DNA from: Lithobates sylvaticus
Lineage: Eukaryota; Chordata; Amphibia; Anura; Ranidae
Length of the DNA stretch: 64,000 bases
Reading direction: 5' to 3'
Assembly (NCBI GenBank): GCA_028564925.1
Contig: CM053029.1
Span: forward strand, 610,241,486-610,305,485
The stretch's first letter is position 1. Each line of letters begins with the position of its first letter. The notes under the pieces are model-generated. The model was given only the letters and a program-made list of their open reading frames with translations, was not told the origin of the DNA and did not search any database. A program made the position numbers and the translations under genes. Positions 1 to 12,437 of this stretch are shown here, piece after piece.

Positions 1-3000
1 ACTATACTTGGTTCTGTATTCTCTAAAAGTGTCTGTACTTGGGAGCGGGCATGGAGTGGAGACAAGGGACGGTGCTTGGAGGTTGGTAGGGGTGGAGACA
101 AGGGACGGTGCTCAGAGATGGGCAGAGACAAGAGGTGGTGTTTGCAGGTGTGTAGGGGGTGGAGACAAGAGATGGTGCCCGGAGGTGGGTAGGGGGGTGG
201 AGACAAGGGATGGTGCCCGGAGGTGGGTAGGGGTGGAGACAAGGGATGGTGCCTGGATGTGGGTAGAGGGGTGGAGACAAGGGATGGTGCTCAGAGGTGG
301 GTAGGAGGTGGAGACAAGAAACGATGCTCGGAAGTGGGTAGGAGGTGGAGACAAGAGATGGTGCTCGGACTTGGGTAGGGGGTGGGGACAAGAGATGGTG
401 CTCAGAGGTGGGTAGGGGGTGGAGACAAGGGACGGTGCTCAGAGGTGGGTAGAGGGTGGAGACAGGGGACGGTGCTTGGAGGTGAGTAGGGGGTGGAGAC
501 AGGGGACGATGCTTGGAGGTTGGTAGGGGGTGGAGACATGGGACGGTGCTTGGAGGTGGGTAGGGGGGTGGAGACAAAAGGTGACTTGGGGGAGGGTATC
601 TGCATCTATTCTCTGAGCAAAAAAGCTCTGAGTATATAAAATGTATAGCTCATATTTATGGCAAAACCTGTTGGCGGGATCTATTGTTGCTGGGGGGGGG
701 GTCTATGGTTGCTAGTTACAAGGGAAGGGATCTATTTTATTGCCTTTGTTATCATTAACAAATTCCATACAAATTATTTACACTCCAAAATGATACTTGG
801 TTCTGTATTCTCTAAAAGTGTCTGTACTTGGGAGCGGGTAGGGAGTGGAGACAAGGGACGGTGCTTGGAGGTTGGTAGGGGGTGGAGACAAGGGACGGTG
901 CTCAGAGATGGGCAGAGACAAGAGGTGGTGTTTGCAGGTGTGTAGGGGGTGGAGACAAGAGATGGTGCCCGGAGGTGGGTAGGGGGGTGGAGACAAGGGA
1001 TGGTGCTTGGAGGTGGGTAGGAGGTGGAGACAAGGGATGGTGCTTGGAGGTGGGTAGGAGGTGGAGACAAGGGATGGTGCTCATAAGTGGGTAGGAGGTG
1101 GAGACAAGGGATGGTGCTTGGAGGTGGGTAGGAGGTGAAGACAAGGGATGGTGCTTGGAGGTGGGTAGGAGGTGGAGACAAGAGACGGTGCTCGGAGGTG
1201 GGTAGGGGGTGGAGACAAGAGATGGTGCTCGGAGGCGGGTAGGGAGTGGAGACAAGGGACAGTGCTTGGAGGTGGGTAGGGTTGGAGAGAAGGGACAGTG
1301 CTTGGAGGTTGGTAGGGGGTGGAGACAAGGGACGGTGCTTGGAGGTGGGTAGGAGTTGGAGACAAGGGACGGGGCTTGGAGGTGGGTAGGGTGGAGACAA
1401 AAGGTGACTTAGGGGAGGGTATCTGCTCCTATTCTGTGAGAAACAAAGCTCTGAGTATATAAAATGTATAACTCATATTTTTGGCAAAACCTGTTGGTGG
1501 GATCTATTGTTGCTGGGGGGGGGGATCTATGGTTGCTAGTTACAAGGAAAGGGATCTATTTTATTGCCTTTGTTATCATTAACAAATTACATACAAATTA
1601 TTTACACTCCAAAATGATACTTGGTTCTGTATTCTCTAAAAGTGTCTGTACTTGGGAGCGGGTAGGGAGTGGAGACAAGGGACGGTGCTTGGAGGTTGGT
1701 AGGGGGTGGAGAAAAGGGACGGTGCTCAGAGATGGGTAGAGACAAGGCATGGTGCTTGGAGGTGGGTAGGAGGTGGAGACAAGGGATGGATCCTGGAGGT
1801 GGGTAGGGGGGTGGAGACAAGGGATGGTGCTCAGAGGTGGGTAGGAGGTGGAGACAACGGATGGTGCTTGGAGGTGGGTAGGGGGATGGAGACAAGAGAT
1901 GGATCCTGGAGGTGGGTAGGGGGGGGGTGGAGACAAGGGATGGTGCTCAGAGGTGGGTAGGAGGTGGAGACAAGGGATGGTGCTTGGAGGTGGGTAGGAG
2001 GTGGAGACAAGAGACGGTGCTCGGAGGTAGGTGGGGGGGTGGAGACAAGAGATGGTGCTCTGAGGCAGGTAGGGAGTGGAGACAAGGGACAGTGGTTGGA
2101 GGTGGGTAGGGGTGGAGACAAGGGACAGTGGTTGGAGGTTGGTAGGGGGTGGAGACAAGGGACGGGGCTTGGAGGTGGGTAGGAGGTGGAGACAAGGGAT
2201 GGTGCTTGGAGGTGGGTAGGGGGTGGAGACAAGGGATGGTGCTTGGAGGTGGGTAGGGGGTGGAGACAAGGGATGGTGCCCGGAGGTGGGTAGGGGTGGA
2301 GACAAGAGATTGTGCTCTGAGGCGGGTAGAGAGTGGAGACAAGGGACAGTGCTTGGAGGTGGGTAGGGGTGGAGACAAGGAACAGTGCTTGGAGGTTGGT
2401 AGGGGGTGGAGACAAGGGACAGTGCTTGAAGGTGGGCAGGAGGTGGAGACAAGGGACGGGGCTTGGAGGTGGGTAGGGTGGAGACAAGGGACAGTGCTTG
2501 GAGGTGGGTAGGGGTGGAGACAAGGGACAGTGCTTGGAGGTGTGTAGGGGGTGGAGACAAGGGACGGGGCTTGGAGGTGGGAAGTAGGTGGAGACAAGGG
2601 ACGGGGCTTGGAGGTGGGTAGGGGTGGAGACAAAAGGTGACTTGGGGGAGGGTATCTGCTCCTATTCTCTGAGAAACAAAGCTCTGAGTATATAAAATGT
2701 ATAACTCATATTTTTGGCAAAACCTGTTGGCGGGATCTATTGTTGCTGGGGGGGGGGGATCATTGTTTGCCAGTTACAAGGGAAGGGATCTATTTTATTG
2801 CCTTTGTTATCATTAACAAATTCCATACAAATTATTTACACTCCAAAATGATACTTGGTTCTGTATTCTCTAAAAGTGTCTGTACTTGGGAGCGGGTAGG
2901 GAGTGGAGACAAGGGACGGTGCTTGGAGGTTGGTAGAGGGTGGAGACAAGGGACGGTGCTCAGAGATGGGCAGAGACAAGAGGTGGTGTTTGCAGGTGTG

Positions 3001-4770
3001 TAGGGGGTGGAGACAAGAGATGGTGCCCGGAGGTGGGTAGGGGGGTGGAGACAAGGGATGGTGCTTGGAGGTGGGTAGGAGGTGGAGACAAGGGATGGTG
3101 CTTGGAGGTGGGTAGGAGGTGGAGACAAGGGATGGTGCTCATAAGTGGGTAGGAGGTGGAGACAAGGGATGGTGCTTGGAGGTGGGTAGGAGGTGAAGAC
3201 AAGGGATGGTGCTTGGAGGTGGGTAGGAGGTGGAGACAAGAGACGGTGCTCGTAGGTGGGTAGGGGGTGGAGACAAGAGATGGTGCTCGGAGGCGGGTAG
3301 GGAGTGGAGACAAGGGACAGTGCTTGGAGGTGGGTAGGGTTGGAGAGAAGGGACAGTGCTTGGAGGTTGGTAGGGGGTGGAGACAAGGGACGGTGCTTGG
3401 AGGTGGGTAGGAGTTGGAGACAAGGGACGGGGCTTGGAGGTGGGTAGGGTGGAGACAAAAGGTGACTTAGGGGAGGGTATCTGCTCCTATTCTGTGAGAA
3501 ACAAAGCTCTGAGTATATAAAATGTATAACTCATATTTTTGGCAAAACCTGTTGGCGGGATCTATTGTTGCTGGGGGGGGGATCTATGGTTGCTAGTTAC
3601 AAGGAAAGGGATCTATTTTATTGCCTTTGTTATCATTAACAAATTACATACAAATTATTTACACTCCAAAATGATACTTGGTTCTGTATTCTCTAAAAGT
3701 GTCTGTACTTGGGAGCGGGTAGGGAGTGGAGACAAGGGACGGTGCTTGGAGGTTGGTAGGGGGTGGAGACAAGGGACGGTGCTCAGAGATGGGTAGAGAC
3801 AAGGCATGGTGCTTGGAGGTGGGTAGGAGGTGGAGACAAGGGATGGATCCTGGAGGTGGGTAGGGGGGTGGAGACAAGGGATGGTGCTCAGAGGTGGGTA
3901 GGAGGTGGAGACAAAGGATGGTGCTTGGAGGTGGGTAGGGGGATGGAGACAAGAGATGGATCCTGGAGGTGGGTAGGGGGTGGAGACAAGGGATGGTGCT
4001 CAGAGGTGGGTAGGAGGTGGAGACAAGGGATGGTGCTTGGAGGTGGGTAGGAGGTGGAGACAAGAGACGGTGCTCGGAGGTAGGTGGGGGTGGAGACAAG
4101 AGATGGTGCTCTGAGGCAGGTAGGGAGTGGAGACAAGGGACAGTGGTTGGAGGTGGGTAGGGGTGGAGACAAGGGACAGTGGTTGGAGGTTGGTAGGGGG
4201 TGGAGACAAGGGACGGGGCTTGGAGGTGGGTAGGAGGTGGAGACAAGGGATGGTGCTTGGAGGTGGGTAGGGGGTGGAGACAAGGGATGGTGGTTGGAGG
4301 TGGGTAGGGGGTGGAGACAAGAGACGGTGCTCGGAGGTAGGTAGGGGGTGGAGACAAGAGATTGTGCTCTGAGGCGGGTAGAGAGTGGAGACAAGGGACA
4401 GTGCTTGGAGGTGGGTAGGGGTGGAGACAAGGAACAGTGCTTGGAGGTTGGTAGGGGGTGGAGACAAGGGACAGTGCTTGGAGGTGGGCAGGAGGTGGAG
4501 ACAAGGGACGGGGCTTGGAGGTGGGTAGGGGTGGAGACAAGGGACAGTGCTTGGAGGTGGGTAGGGGTGGAGACAAGGGACAGTGCTTGGAGGTGTGTAG
4601 GGGGTGGAGACAAGGGACGGGGCTTGGAGGTGGGAAGTAGGTGGAGACAAGGGACGGGGCTTGGAGGTGGGTAGGAGGTGGAGACAAGGGACGGGGCTTG
4701 GAGGTGGGTAGGAGGTGGAGACAAGGGACGGGGCTTGGAGGTGGGTAGGGGTGGAGACAAAAGGTGACTT
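1..4770. repeat. G-rich ~37-bp minisatellite in five blocks, separated by a unique spacer
   Basis: The plus strand is made of variants of GGTGGAGACAAGGGAYGGTG followed by CTTGGAGGTGGGTAGG, about 37 bp per unit. Blocks lie at about 55-587, 843-1398, 1676-2633, 2898-3451 and 3734-4755. Between blocks sits a spacer of roughly 260-280 bp, containing GTATATAAAATGTATA, a G homopolymer of variable length and ACTTGGTTCTGTATTCTC. The window opens inside the end of one spacer, so the array continues to the left. Both strands stay open for hundreds of codons only because the repeat lacks stops; the Pro/Ser-rich frames are not genes. A related minisatellite and spacer occur at 37290-38290, so the repeat probably came from inside a transposon family. 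Confidence 0.95.
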
Positions 4771-4774
4771 GGGG
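658..4774. repeat. Tandem 2,058-bp higher-order duplication
   Basis: Sequence from about 658 to 2716 is repeated from about 2716 to 4774. Each unit holds one short minisatellite block (~555 bp), one long block (~960-1,020 bp) and two spacers. Landmarks such as the spacer reading frames recur at a constant offset of 2,058 bp, and variant repeat types fall in the same order in both units. This points to a recent unequal exchange involving the whole two-block unit, not to independent growth of each block. Confidence 0.85.
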
Positions 4775-4850
4775 GAGGGTATCTGCTCCTATTCTCTGAG
4801 AAACAAAGCTCTGAGTATATAAAATGTATAACTCAGATTTTTGGCAAAAC

Positions 4851-5321
4851 CAGCATGTCCTACATTTATAGGAACTGAATAAGTGTTGCACAAAGTGCAG
4901 AGCAGATATTTTGTACAGTATTATTTAGAGTGCATGTTGCTGTCTCCAAATTCTTAGCAAAACAACTATATTCTTTTTTTTACATTTTTTTAAAGATTAT
5001 ACTTCAACCAAATCAATTTGTCTCAAGTGTGTCTGATTACGTGGAATATAACTTGACCACTGCGGATTCTGCATCCGGCAGAGAGCACTTAGACTTATTT
5101 ACCATTATAGAGCCCCTCGTAGTGCCTTTCCAGTACTACACGTGCATGCGTCACCAGATGGAGGTTATGAAGGGGAGGTCACTGTAACCTCTATTAGAAA
5201 AGTTCTAAATAATCTTCGGAAGTAAAAATACATATATTGTTAAAAATGAACCAGTTCTCAACTATGTAAAAATCGGTATTTATTTCTTCTCTAGATAATT
5301 ACTAAGAACCCCCAAACATTA
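4851..5321. other. No gene recognised; AT-rich spacer
   Basis: This stretch separates the minisatellite from the LTR element. It has a T-rich tract near 4974-4990. An 85-codon frame (4930-5187) shows no domain, and I do not call it. I see no match to the other repeat families in the window, so it may be single-copy DNA or an unfamiliar repeat. Confidence 0.4.
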
Positions 5322-5582
5322 TGTAGCGGTGACATCTTTGTCTATTGATGTGATTATGTATATGTCACTGTTAAATCTGTGGACATTAATGTGGTTCTGC
5401 ACTTAGAGCCATCTAGTGACCAAAAAAGGGTAATGCACTTGTGTGTTATTATATCGGAACGAACTTATTACGACTCTTACAGGAAGTGACTGTGTTTTGT
5501 TTTGGAAGATTGACCTTTTTTACCCAGGAGTCAGTGTGACCTACCCATGAACACTCTCTTATACAGTGCATGCTGGGTAGGG

Positions 5583-5590
5583 TATAAAAA
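5583..5590 (+). promoter_or_regulatory. TATA-like box in the outer LTR
   Basis: TATAAAAA lies about 260 bp inside the LTR start, after CATGCTGGGTAGGG, at a position expected for a U3 promoter. It belongs to the fossil element, not to a host gene. Confidence 0.5.
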
Positions 5591-6255
5591 GAAGTGGAGC
5601 TGCCATATTAGGTCTCTTGGGATCACATTGCCTGCCTGTGCGGACCTGTGAGGAGGTTTCCCGGAGACAGCGGCAGACAGTCACCACGGAGTGCAAATCT
5701 GCTTGTTTGCGAGGTGACTTGACGGAGCCTGAGAGCTGGTGACCGGATTGACAAGGCCCAGAGACGCTCATCGGAGTATCGGAGGACCGGATCCATTCAG
5801 CGAAGTGACACAGAACATCTGGCCCAGCTGATACAGAAGCAAGCTGTAGTTACCGGATCAAAGTCATCACCCAGAACTCCGATCCTGTTGTTGAGCGGAT
5901 TGCGGCCCACCGTTTGTTAATTTGTTGCACGCAGTTAGACTCACTCACAGGCCTCGCTGGAACCTGTAGTTCCACGGAGGAGTAACAGAGCAACTGACAT
6001 TAAGCAGGCTTGGGGCCCACTTCACGTTTAGTGCCCAAGCATTGTGTATAAATTCTTGAAGTTATACCCGGAGCACCCTAAATTAGCTTTTCGCCTACCC
6101 TTTTGGATTACAATAATCTGAGGAACCACTTTAAGCTAGCAAAGAAAGAAGATACGGGAGAAAGTATTTTCAGTGAGGCCTCACGTATAACTTTTAAAGT
6201 AGGGGGAGCTCCCAGGTTTAGATACATAAAACATATATTTCTTATTGTATTTGTT

Positions 6256-6286
<31 letters not shown>

Positions 6287-6896
6287 TGTGAACTTTGGGG
6301 ACAATAGCTCCACGGGATTAAGTGCATAAACCGTCAGTTTTATAATAAAAGACATTTATTTGAAAAAATCAAAATAAGGCTTTCTTCAGCGCACAGGTAA
6401 AGTACAAAAACAAAGTCCGCTTATCTTCAGCATAACAAAAAAACAGCTTATCTTCAGCACAAAAACAAAGTTAAGGAAAACACATACAGTTTTTGCAGCA
6501 GGTTCTTTTAGCAGCCTCCAGACATCCACACAGCTCAGCTAACAGGTGTAATCACCTACTCCTCCTCACACCCACAACTCTTCCCTACTTCCTGTCTTTT
6601 GAGCTGTCTTCCTGGAGGCCCTTAACCCCCTGTGCGCTGAATCATTGTGGTCAGGGAGGGAGGCTCTTTTCCCACCCGAATATCTCTTCAGAGCCTCCCA
6701 AATTCCGGGTCCCAAATAACTATTATTAACCTAGAGAGGACTGCGAGTCAGTCCTCTCCTGCTCGGCTACTCCCGGAACCCCTCACCCATTTTGGGTGAC
6801 CCCCTGAGCAATGCTGCGACTCCTTTAAAGGGACCACAGCCCAAATACTGGTGCTATATAGCACCCGTCCAGGACCCAACCTTGGCGTCCTGTACA
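6287..6896 (-). repeat. 3' LTR of the Gmr1-like Gypsy element
   Basis: A 610-bp direct repeat of 11484-12093. On the element's strand it runs TGTACA...TTCACA, and it contains an AATAAA-type signal in the segment around 6340-6365. Confidence 0.93.
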
Positions 6897-6913
6897 TATC
6901 CCCCCCCTCTGCC
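6897..6913 (-). other. Polypurine tract of the Gypsy element
   Basis: On the minus strand GGCAGAGGGGGGGATA directly abuts the LTR start TGTACA. This is the expected plus-strand priming site and supports the LTR boundary. Confidence 0.75.
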
Positions 6914-6949
6914 TCAACGCGGAGGTGTTGGAGGCACCACTTGACATCA

Positions 6950-9900
6950 TACAATGGACCCGGGAGAGGGCATCTGCGTTCTGATGCTGTCTCCCTGGTC
7001 TGTGCTCTACCACAAAATTGAACTCCTGGAGAGAAAGGAACCACCTTGTCACCCTGGCATTGGTGTTTTTGTTTTGTCTCATCCAGGTCAGTGGGGCATG
7101 GTCGGACACTAGGCGGAACCTTCTACCTAGGAGGAAATACCGTAAAGAGTCTAAAGCCCACTTGATGGCAAGACACTCCCGCTCCACCACCGCATAGTTT
7201 TTCTCCGCTGCCGTCAGCTTCCTACTTAGAAAAACTATGGGGTGCTCTTCCCCATTGATCACTTGAGACAGGACTGCTCCTAGCCCTTCACTTGAAGCAT
7301 CTGTCTGTACTACAAAATCCTTAGAAAAATCTGGAGCCACAAGCACCGGATCCCGGCACAATGCCGTCTTAAGCTTCTGGAAAGCTTTTTCGGCATCGTC
7401 ATTCCACTGTACCATCACTGACTTTCTGCCTTTGGTCAAGTCCGTCAATGGTGCAGCAATGGTGGCAAATTTGGGGACAAACCTCCGGTAGTAGCCAACT
7501 ATGCCCAAAAACGCTCTGACCTGCTTCTTGGATAGGGGGCGGGGCCAGTTCTGTATGGCTTCTACCTTACTCATTTGGGGCTTCACCAGTCCTCTACCCA
7601 CAATGTACCCTAGGTACTTGGCTTCCTCTACTCCAATCGCGCACTTCTCCGGATTGATGGTGAATCCTGCTCTTCTCAAGGAGTCTACGACTGCCTGAAC
7701 TCGGGGAAGATGGGACTCCCAATCAGTGCTAAAAATGACTATGTCATCTAGGTAAACCGAAGTATACCGTTGATGTGGACGCAAAGTTTTGTCCATGGCC
7801 CTTTGGAATGTAGCGGGGGCAGAGTGTAGACCAAACGGCATCCTTTTGTACTGGAAGTGGCCTTCCGGGGTAGAGAAAGCTGTTTTCTCCCTGGCTTTCT
7901 TGGTCAGGGGAATCTGCCAATACCCTTTTGTGAGGTCCAGCGTGGTTATATACCTGGCTGGACCTAACCTCTCAATTAGCTCATCTACCCGTGGCATTGG
8001 ATAAGCATCAAACTTGGAGATTTCATTAAGTTTTCTGAAGTCGTTGCAGAAGCGGAGGGTGCCGTTGGGTTTGGGTACCAACACGATTGGACTCGACCAC
8101 TCACTCTGCGACTCTTCAATGACTCCAAGCTCGAGCATTCTCTTGACCTCTTCAGACACTGCCACTCTATGAGCTTCTGGGATCCGGTAAGGCCTTAACC
8201 GGATTTTTTATACAGGGTTCCGTCACAATGTCATGCTCGATGACGTTGGTGAGACCCGGCAACCCTGAAAACATGTCCCTATTTCTTTGCAGAAACTCTT
8301 TTGCTTGCTGGGTTTGGGGCCTAGTTAGGGTAGCAGCCACCTGCACCAGGTCGATTCCTGCATGGTCCCCTGACTGTACCGCTACCACAGCGGATACCTG
8401 TTCTCTGTCTCTCCAGGGTTTCAACAGATTTACGTGATAGATCTGGTATGGTTTTCTTTTCCCTGGCTGGTGTACCTTGTAGTTCACCTCACCCACTTTT
8501 TCTATTACCTCAAACGGGCCTTGCCACCTGGCCAAGAACTTGCTCTCCACTGTGGGTATTAGGACAGCCACCCGGTCTCCTACTTGAAACTGTCTAATTT
8601 TAGCCGATCTGTTATACACCCTTCTTTGGGCATCCTGAGCCTTCTGCATGTGCTCCCTCACCAGCGGCATCACCTTAGCCACCCTCTCTCGCATTTGAGA
8701 GATATGCTCTACCACGGTCTTGTGTGGTGAGGATTCACTTTCCCATGTTTCTTTGACTAGGTCAAGCAACCCCCGGGGCCTTCGTCCATACACTAACTCA
8801 AACGGTGAGAAGCCCGTGGACGCTTGTGGAACCTCCCGGATGGCAAACAAGAGGGCAGGGAGTAACATATCCCAATCCTTCCCGTCTTTCTGGACCACTC
8901 TTTTTAACATGGACTTTAGAGTTTTATTAAACCTCTCAACTAGGCCATCGGTCTGCGGGTGATAGACGGACGTCCGCAACTGCTTGATTTGAAATAGTCT
9001 GCACAAGTCCGCCATCACCTTTGACATAAAAGGGGTGCCCTGGTCCGTAAGTATCTCCCTGGGGAATCCAGTTCGTGAAAACATTTGGAATAACTCCTTG
9101 GCAATGGCCTTAGAGGAGGCTTTCCTCAAAGGAACTGCTTCTGGATACCTGGTTGCGTAGTCTAGGATGACTAATATATATTGGTGCCCCCTTGCCGACT
9201 TTACCAGGGGTCCCACGAGATCCATGGCGATCCGCTCAAACGGAACCTCAATAATCGGCAAGGGTACCAGAGGGCTTCTATAGTGTGGCCCTGGGGCAGT
9301 TAACTGGCAAATGGGACAAGATGCACAATATCTTTTAACCTCGGCCTTCACCCCTGGCCAGTAAAACCGGTCGGTTATCCTGGCCTCCGTTTTCTCTGCC
9401 CCCAAGTGTCCTCCCAGTGCGTCATTGTGGGCTAGGTCAAGTAGCATCCGCCTATATGGTTGGGGAACCAGTAACTGCTCTACAGTTTCCTCTCGGCTTT
9501 CAGCCACTCGATAAACTAAATCCCCCTTTAATGCAAAATGAGGAAACCTTTGATCTGCCCCTGGTATTTGTGGAACCCCATCAACAACAGAAACCTGCTC
9601 TCGAGCATTGACCAAGGTAGGATCCTGCAACTGGGCGGTGCCAAACGCACCCCTGGGTACGTCCAGGTCTGGATGCACTGACCTTGAGGATGTTTCCCCT
9701 TCACCCTCCTCAACTGGGAACTGCAACGGGGAGAGCTCCTCATCATCCTCCCCCAGCATAACCTGTAATGGGAAGGCTTTCCCCCCCTCAGAAGTCAACT
9801 CGGTATTGAGGCCTGAAACAGAAACATTGTCATTCAAATTAACATTTTCTGCAATATCCTTATTAGTGATAGGTATCTCTGTTTTAGAGGGGTGTGTTGT

Positions 9901-11391
9901 GGGGGTTTCAGACCTAGACCCCTCAGACTCCATCTCTTCCAGGCCCAGTGTCCCCAGTTCTCCGGGCAGCCCCATCTGTGCCTGGTTCCACAGTTCGAGG
10001 AATAGCGGACAGTCCCGCCCCACTATAATATCATGTATTAAACTATTTACTACCCCAACCTCTTGTGTCACTGAGGTACGTCCATAAGAGACCGTCACAG
10101 GAACCAGGGGGTACTCCCTGGTATCCCCATGGATACACACTACGCGCAGAGTTTTATTTACGGGGCCAAGTCTCCCAATCACCCTGGCATGTACCAGTGT
10201 TACCATGCTCCCGGAGTCTAGTAGGGCCCTGGCAGGAAGGTGGTTCACCCACACTTCACACTCGAACCGTCCTTCAGCCAGATCAAGATGAGTGGTACAC
10301 GCTCTTTGCACATAGAAGGAGCTTCTCCGACCAGTCCCGCAATCCATCGGCTCCTCCTGAAGTGGGCATTGTGCCCGGGTATGCCCCCAGGACCGACATC
10401 GCCAACACTGTAGGCCTCCCATCCTAGGGACAGGAACCAACCTTCGAGGTTCTGCAGAAGATGGTGCAGGGTTGCGGGTTCCAATGTCTAGCAGGGCTTC
10501 TCTCCTAGGTGCTGTGGCCGGTCTTGTTGCCCTTGGTGTGGGTTCCCGACGTTTGGCAGGCCCAAGCAGGTCCTCCACCACTGTGTACCTTTCAACCAAC
10601 TCAACCAGCTGGTCAGCGGTTGCAGGGTCTCCATGGCTTACCCAGCGCTGTAGGTCATCTGGCAGGGACCGCAGGTACCAGTCCATCACCACCCGTTCCA
10701 CCATTTGTGGGCCTGACAGTTTTTCTGGCTGCAGCCATTTTTTAACCAGCTGTATCAGTTCATGCATTTGGGACCTGGGTGGTCGGTCAGGTTTGTACCG
10801 CCAGCGATGCACCCTCTGAGCCCGGACAGCCATGGTCACTCCTAGGCGGGCCAGGATCTCTGTCTTCAGATGCTCATAGTTGCTGATATGTTCAGTTGGG
10901 AGGTCAAAGTAGGCCTTTTGCGGGTCACCGGTGAGAAAAGGAGAGATAATGCCGGCCCATTGGTCACGGGGCCACCCCTCTCTCTCCGCTATCCTCTCAA
11001 AGGTGGTGAGAAAGGCCTCTACGTCATCGCTGGGTGTCAGTTTTTGTAAGAAATGGCTGGCTCTCACAGACACTTGGTTGCCAACGGCAACGACCGATTG
11101 TTCTCGTCCCTGAGCCAGCCGCTGCACTGCCTCCTGTAAGGCAGTCACCTGTGTTTGAGTGGACTCCTGCTGAGCAGTAAACTGGGCGACTAGCAACCGT
11201 GTGTTTTCCTGCTGTGCAGCTATAGCCTGTGCCAGGGCCTGCTGCTGCTGAGCCATCGCTTCCTCATGGCGACGGTTTGCATCTGCTGAAGCTTGCTGCT
11301 GGGTCACGGTGGCTTGCGCCAAAGCCCTGATGACCTCCTCCATGCCTTTACCTGCTGTTTGCAGCGTCTGAGCTGACTTCACCCACGACAT
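6950..11391 (-). CDS. Gag-Pol coding region of the Gmr1-like Gypsy element
   Basis: The frame opens at an ATG at 11391 with a Gln/Ala-rich helical N-terminus. A SCAN-like capsid segment follows at about 11070-10580 (DVEAFLTTFERIAEREGW, then RSLPDDLQRW). A CCHC-type knuckle lies near 10365-10410 (CWRCRSWGHTRAQC). The aspartic protease motif LLDSG lies near 10200. Integrase has an HHCC finger at about 9305-9430 and DDE-type motifs near 9220 (MDLVGP), 9040 (TDQGTPF) and 8930 (GLVERFN), with a GPY/F-like tail at about 8410-8535. Reverse transcriptase has YLDDIVIF near 7745, and RNase H has QTDASSEGLG near 7290. SCAN domains of vertebrate zinc-finger proteins are thought to derive from this Gag type (established literature on Gmr1-like elements). 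Parts are listed from sight of motifs only. Confidence 0.9.
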
Positions 11392-11483
11392 GCCATTTGT
11401 ACACTGTCTCTTTAAATGTCAGTTTAGTTTTAAACGTTTTTTGCGGCTGCAAATGCACTTTTGCCAGCATCCAAGACACCAGT

Positions 11484-12090
11484 TGTGAACTTTGGGGACA
11501 ATAGCTCCACGGGATTAAGTGCATAAACCGTCAGTTTTATAATAAAAGACATTTATTTGAAAAAATCAAAATAAGGCTTTCTTCAGCGCACAGGTAAAGT
11601 ACAAAAACAAAGTCCGCTTATCTTCAGCATAACAAAAAAACAGCTTATCTTCAGCACAAAAACAAAGTTAAGGAAAACACATACAGTTTTTGCAGCAGGT
11701 TCTTTTAGCAGCCTCCAGACATCCACACAGCTCAGCTAACAGGTGTAATCACCTACTCCTCCTCACACCCACAACTCTTCCCTACTTCCTGTCTTTTGAG
11801 CTGTCTTCCTGGAGGCCCTTAACCCCCTGTGCGCTGAATCATTGTGGTCAGGGAGGGAGGCTCTTTTCCCACCCGAATATCTCTTCAGAGCCTCCCAAAT
11901 TCCGGGTCCCAAATAACTATTATTAACCTAGAGAGGACTGCGAGTCAGTCCTCTCCTGCTCGGCTACTCCCGGAACCCCTCACCCATTTTGGGTGACCCC
12001 CTGAGCAATGCTGCGACTCCTTTAAAGGGACCACAGCCCAAATACTGGTGCTATATAGCACCCGTCCAGGACCCAACCTTGGCGTCCTGT

Positions 12091-12093
<3 letters not shown>
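11484..12093 (-). repeat. 5' LTR of the Gmr1-like Gypsy element
   Basis: It matches 6287-6896 throughout by eye. On the element's strand it is followed, after two bases, by TGGTGTCTTGGATGCTGG, which is likely the primer-binding site. I do not assign the tRNA. Confidence 0.93.

Positions 12094-12141
<48 letters not shown>
12094..12141. repeat. AT microsatellite used as Gypsy target
   Basis: An (AT)n tract of about 48 bp continues the tract at 6259-6286 on the other side of the Gypsy element. The target duplication lies within it, so its exact length cannot be read. Confidence 0.9.
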
Positions 12142-12144
<3 letters not shown>

Positions 12145-12437
12145 GTTGTCATCCTACGTTGGGATGACAGCACAATCTCTGTAACCACCTGTTGAAATAT
12201 TTGCAGTAAAGTTATTTCTGGTTAAGTATTCAGTTGTTTGGCGTGCTGCTTTCCCCACCAGGTGGAGCCAGAGGATCCTGAGGGTATCATACAGGTACTT
12301 TACATTGTTATATATATTGTACTGTATTGCATTGCACCACAGCTGTGCCAAGGGGACTGAGTTAAATTAGTGGGGTTTCTGAGAAGAGTGCAGGCCAAAC
12401 ACAAACTACCAGCTCCTTCGGGAGTCAGTGCTACACG

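Larger units (their letters stand above)
6287..12093 (-). mobile_element. Gypsy (Ty3) LTR retrotransposon, Gmr1-like order, nearly whole and young
   Basis: A 5.8-kb minus-strand element with 610-bp LTRs at both ends lies inside an AT microsatellite of the older LTR, whose ATAT sequence flanks both sides. On its own strand each LTR begins TGTACAGG and ends TTCACA. The two LTRs look identical by eye (constant offset 5,197), so insertion was recent. Parts on the minus strand, in order: Gag, zinc knuckle, protease, integrase with a GPY/F-like tail, then reverse transcriptase and RNase H. Integrase ahead of RT is the reverse of normal Gypsy order and matches the Gmr1 lineage of fish and amphibians. 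A polypurine tract precedes the 3' LTR. The element looks close to whole, with about one apparent break. Confidence 0.93.

Noticed and set aside
23-4891. Long Pro/Ser-rich reading frames (up to about 410 codons) on the minus strand and Gly/Trp-rich frames on the plus strand
   Set aside because: They run through a 37-bp minisatellite in several overlapping frames on both strands and show no domain; openness comes from the repeat lacking stop codons.
4930-5187. 85-codon frame beside the minisatellite
   Set aside because: No recognisable domain and no supporting signals; length is within chance for AT-rich DNA.
5322-6286. Possible host promoter at the TATAAAAA box
   Set aside because: It lies at the U3 position of an LTR with a confirmed end and primer site, so it belongs to the retroelement.
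9608-10819. Plus-strand frames antisense to the Gypsy coding region
   Set aside because: Shadows of a real minus-strand coding region with no domain of their own.
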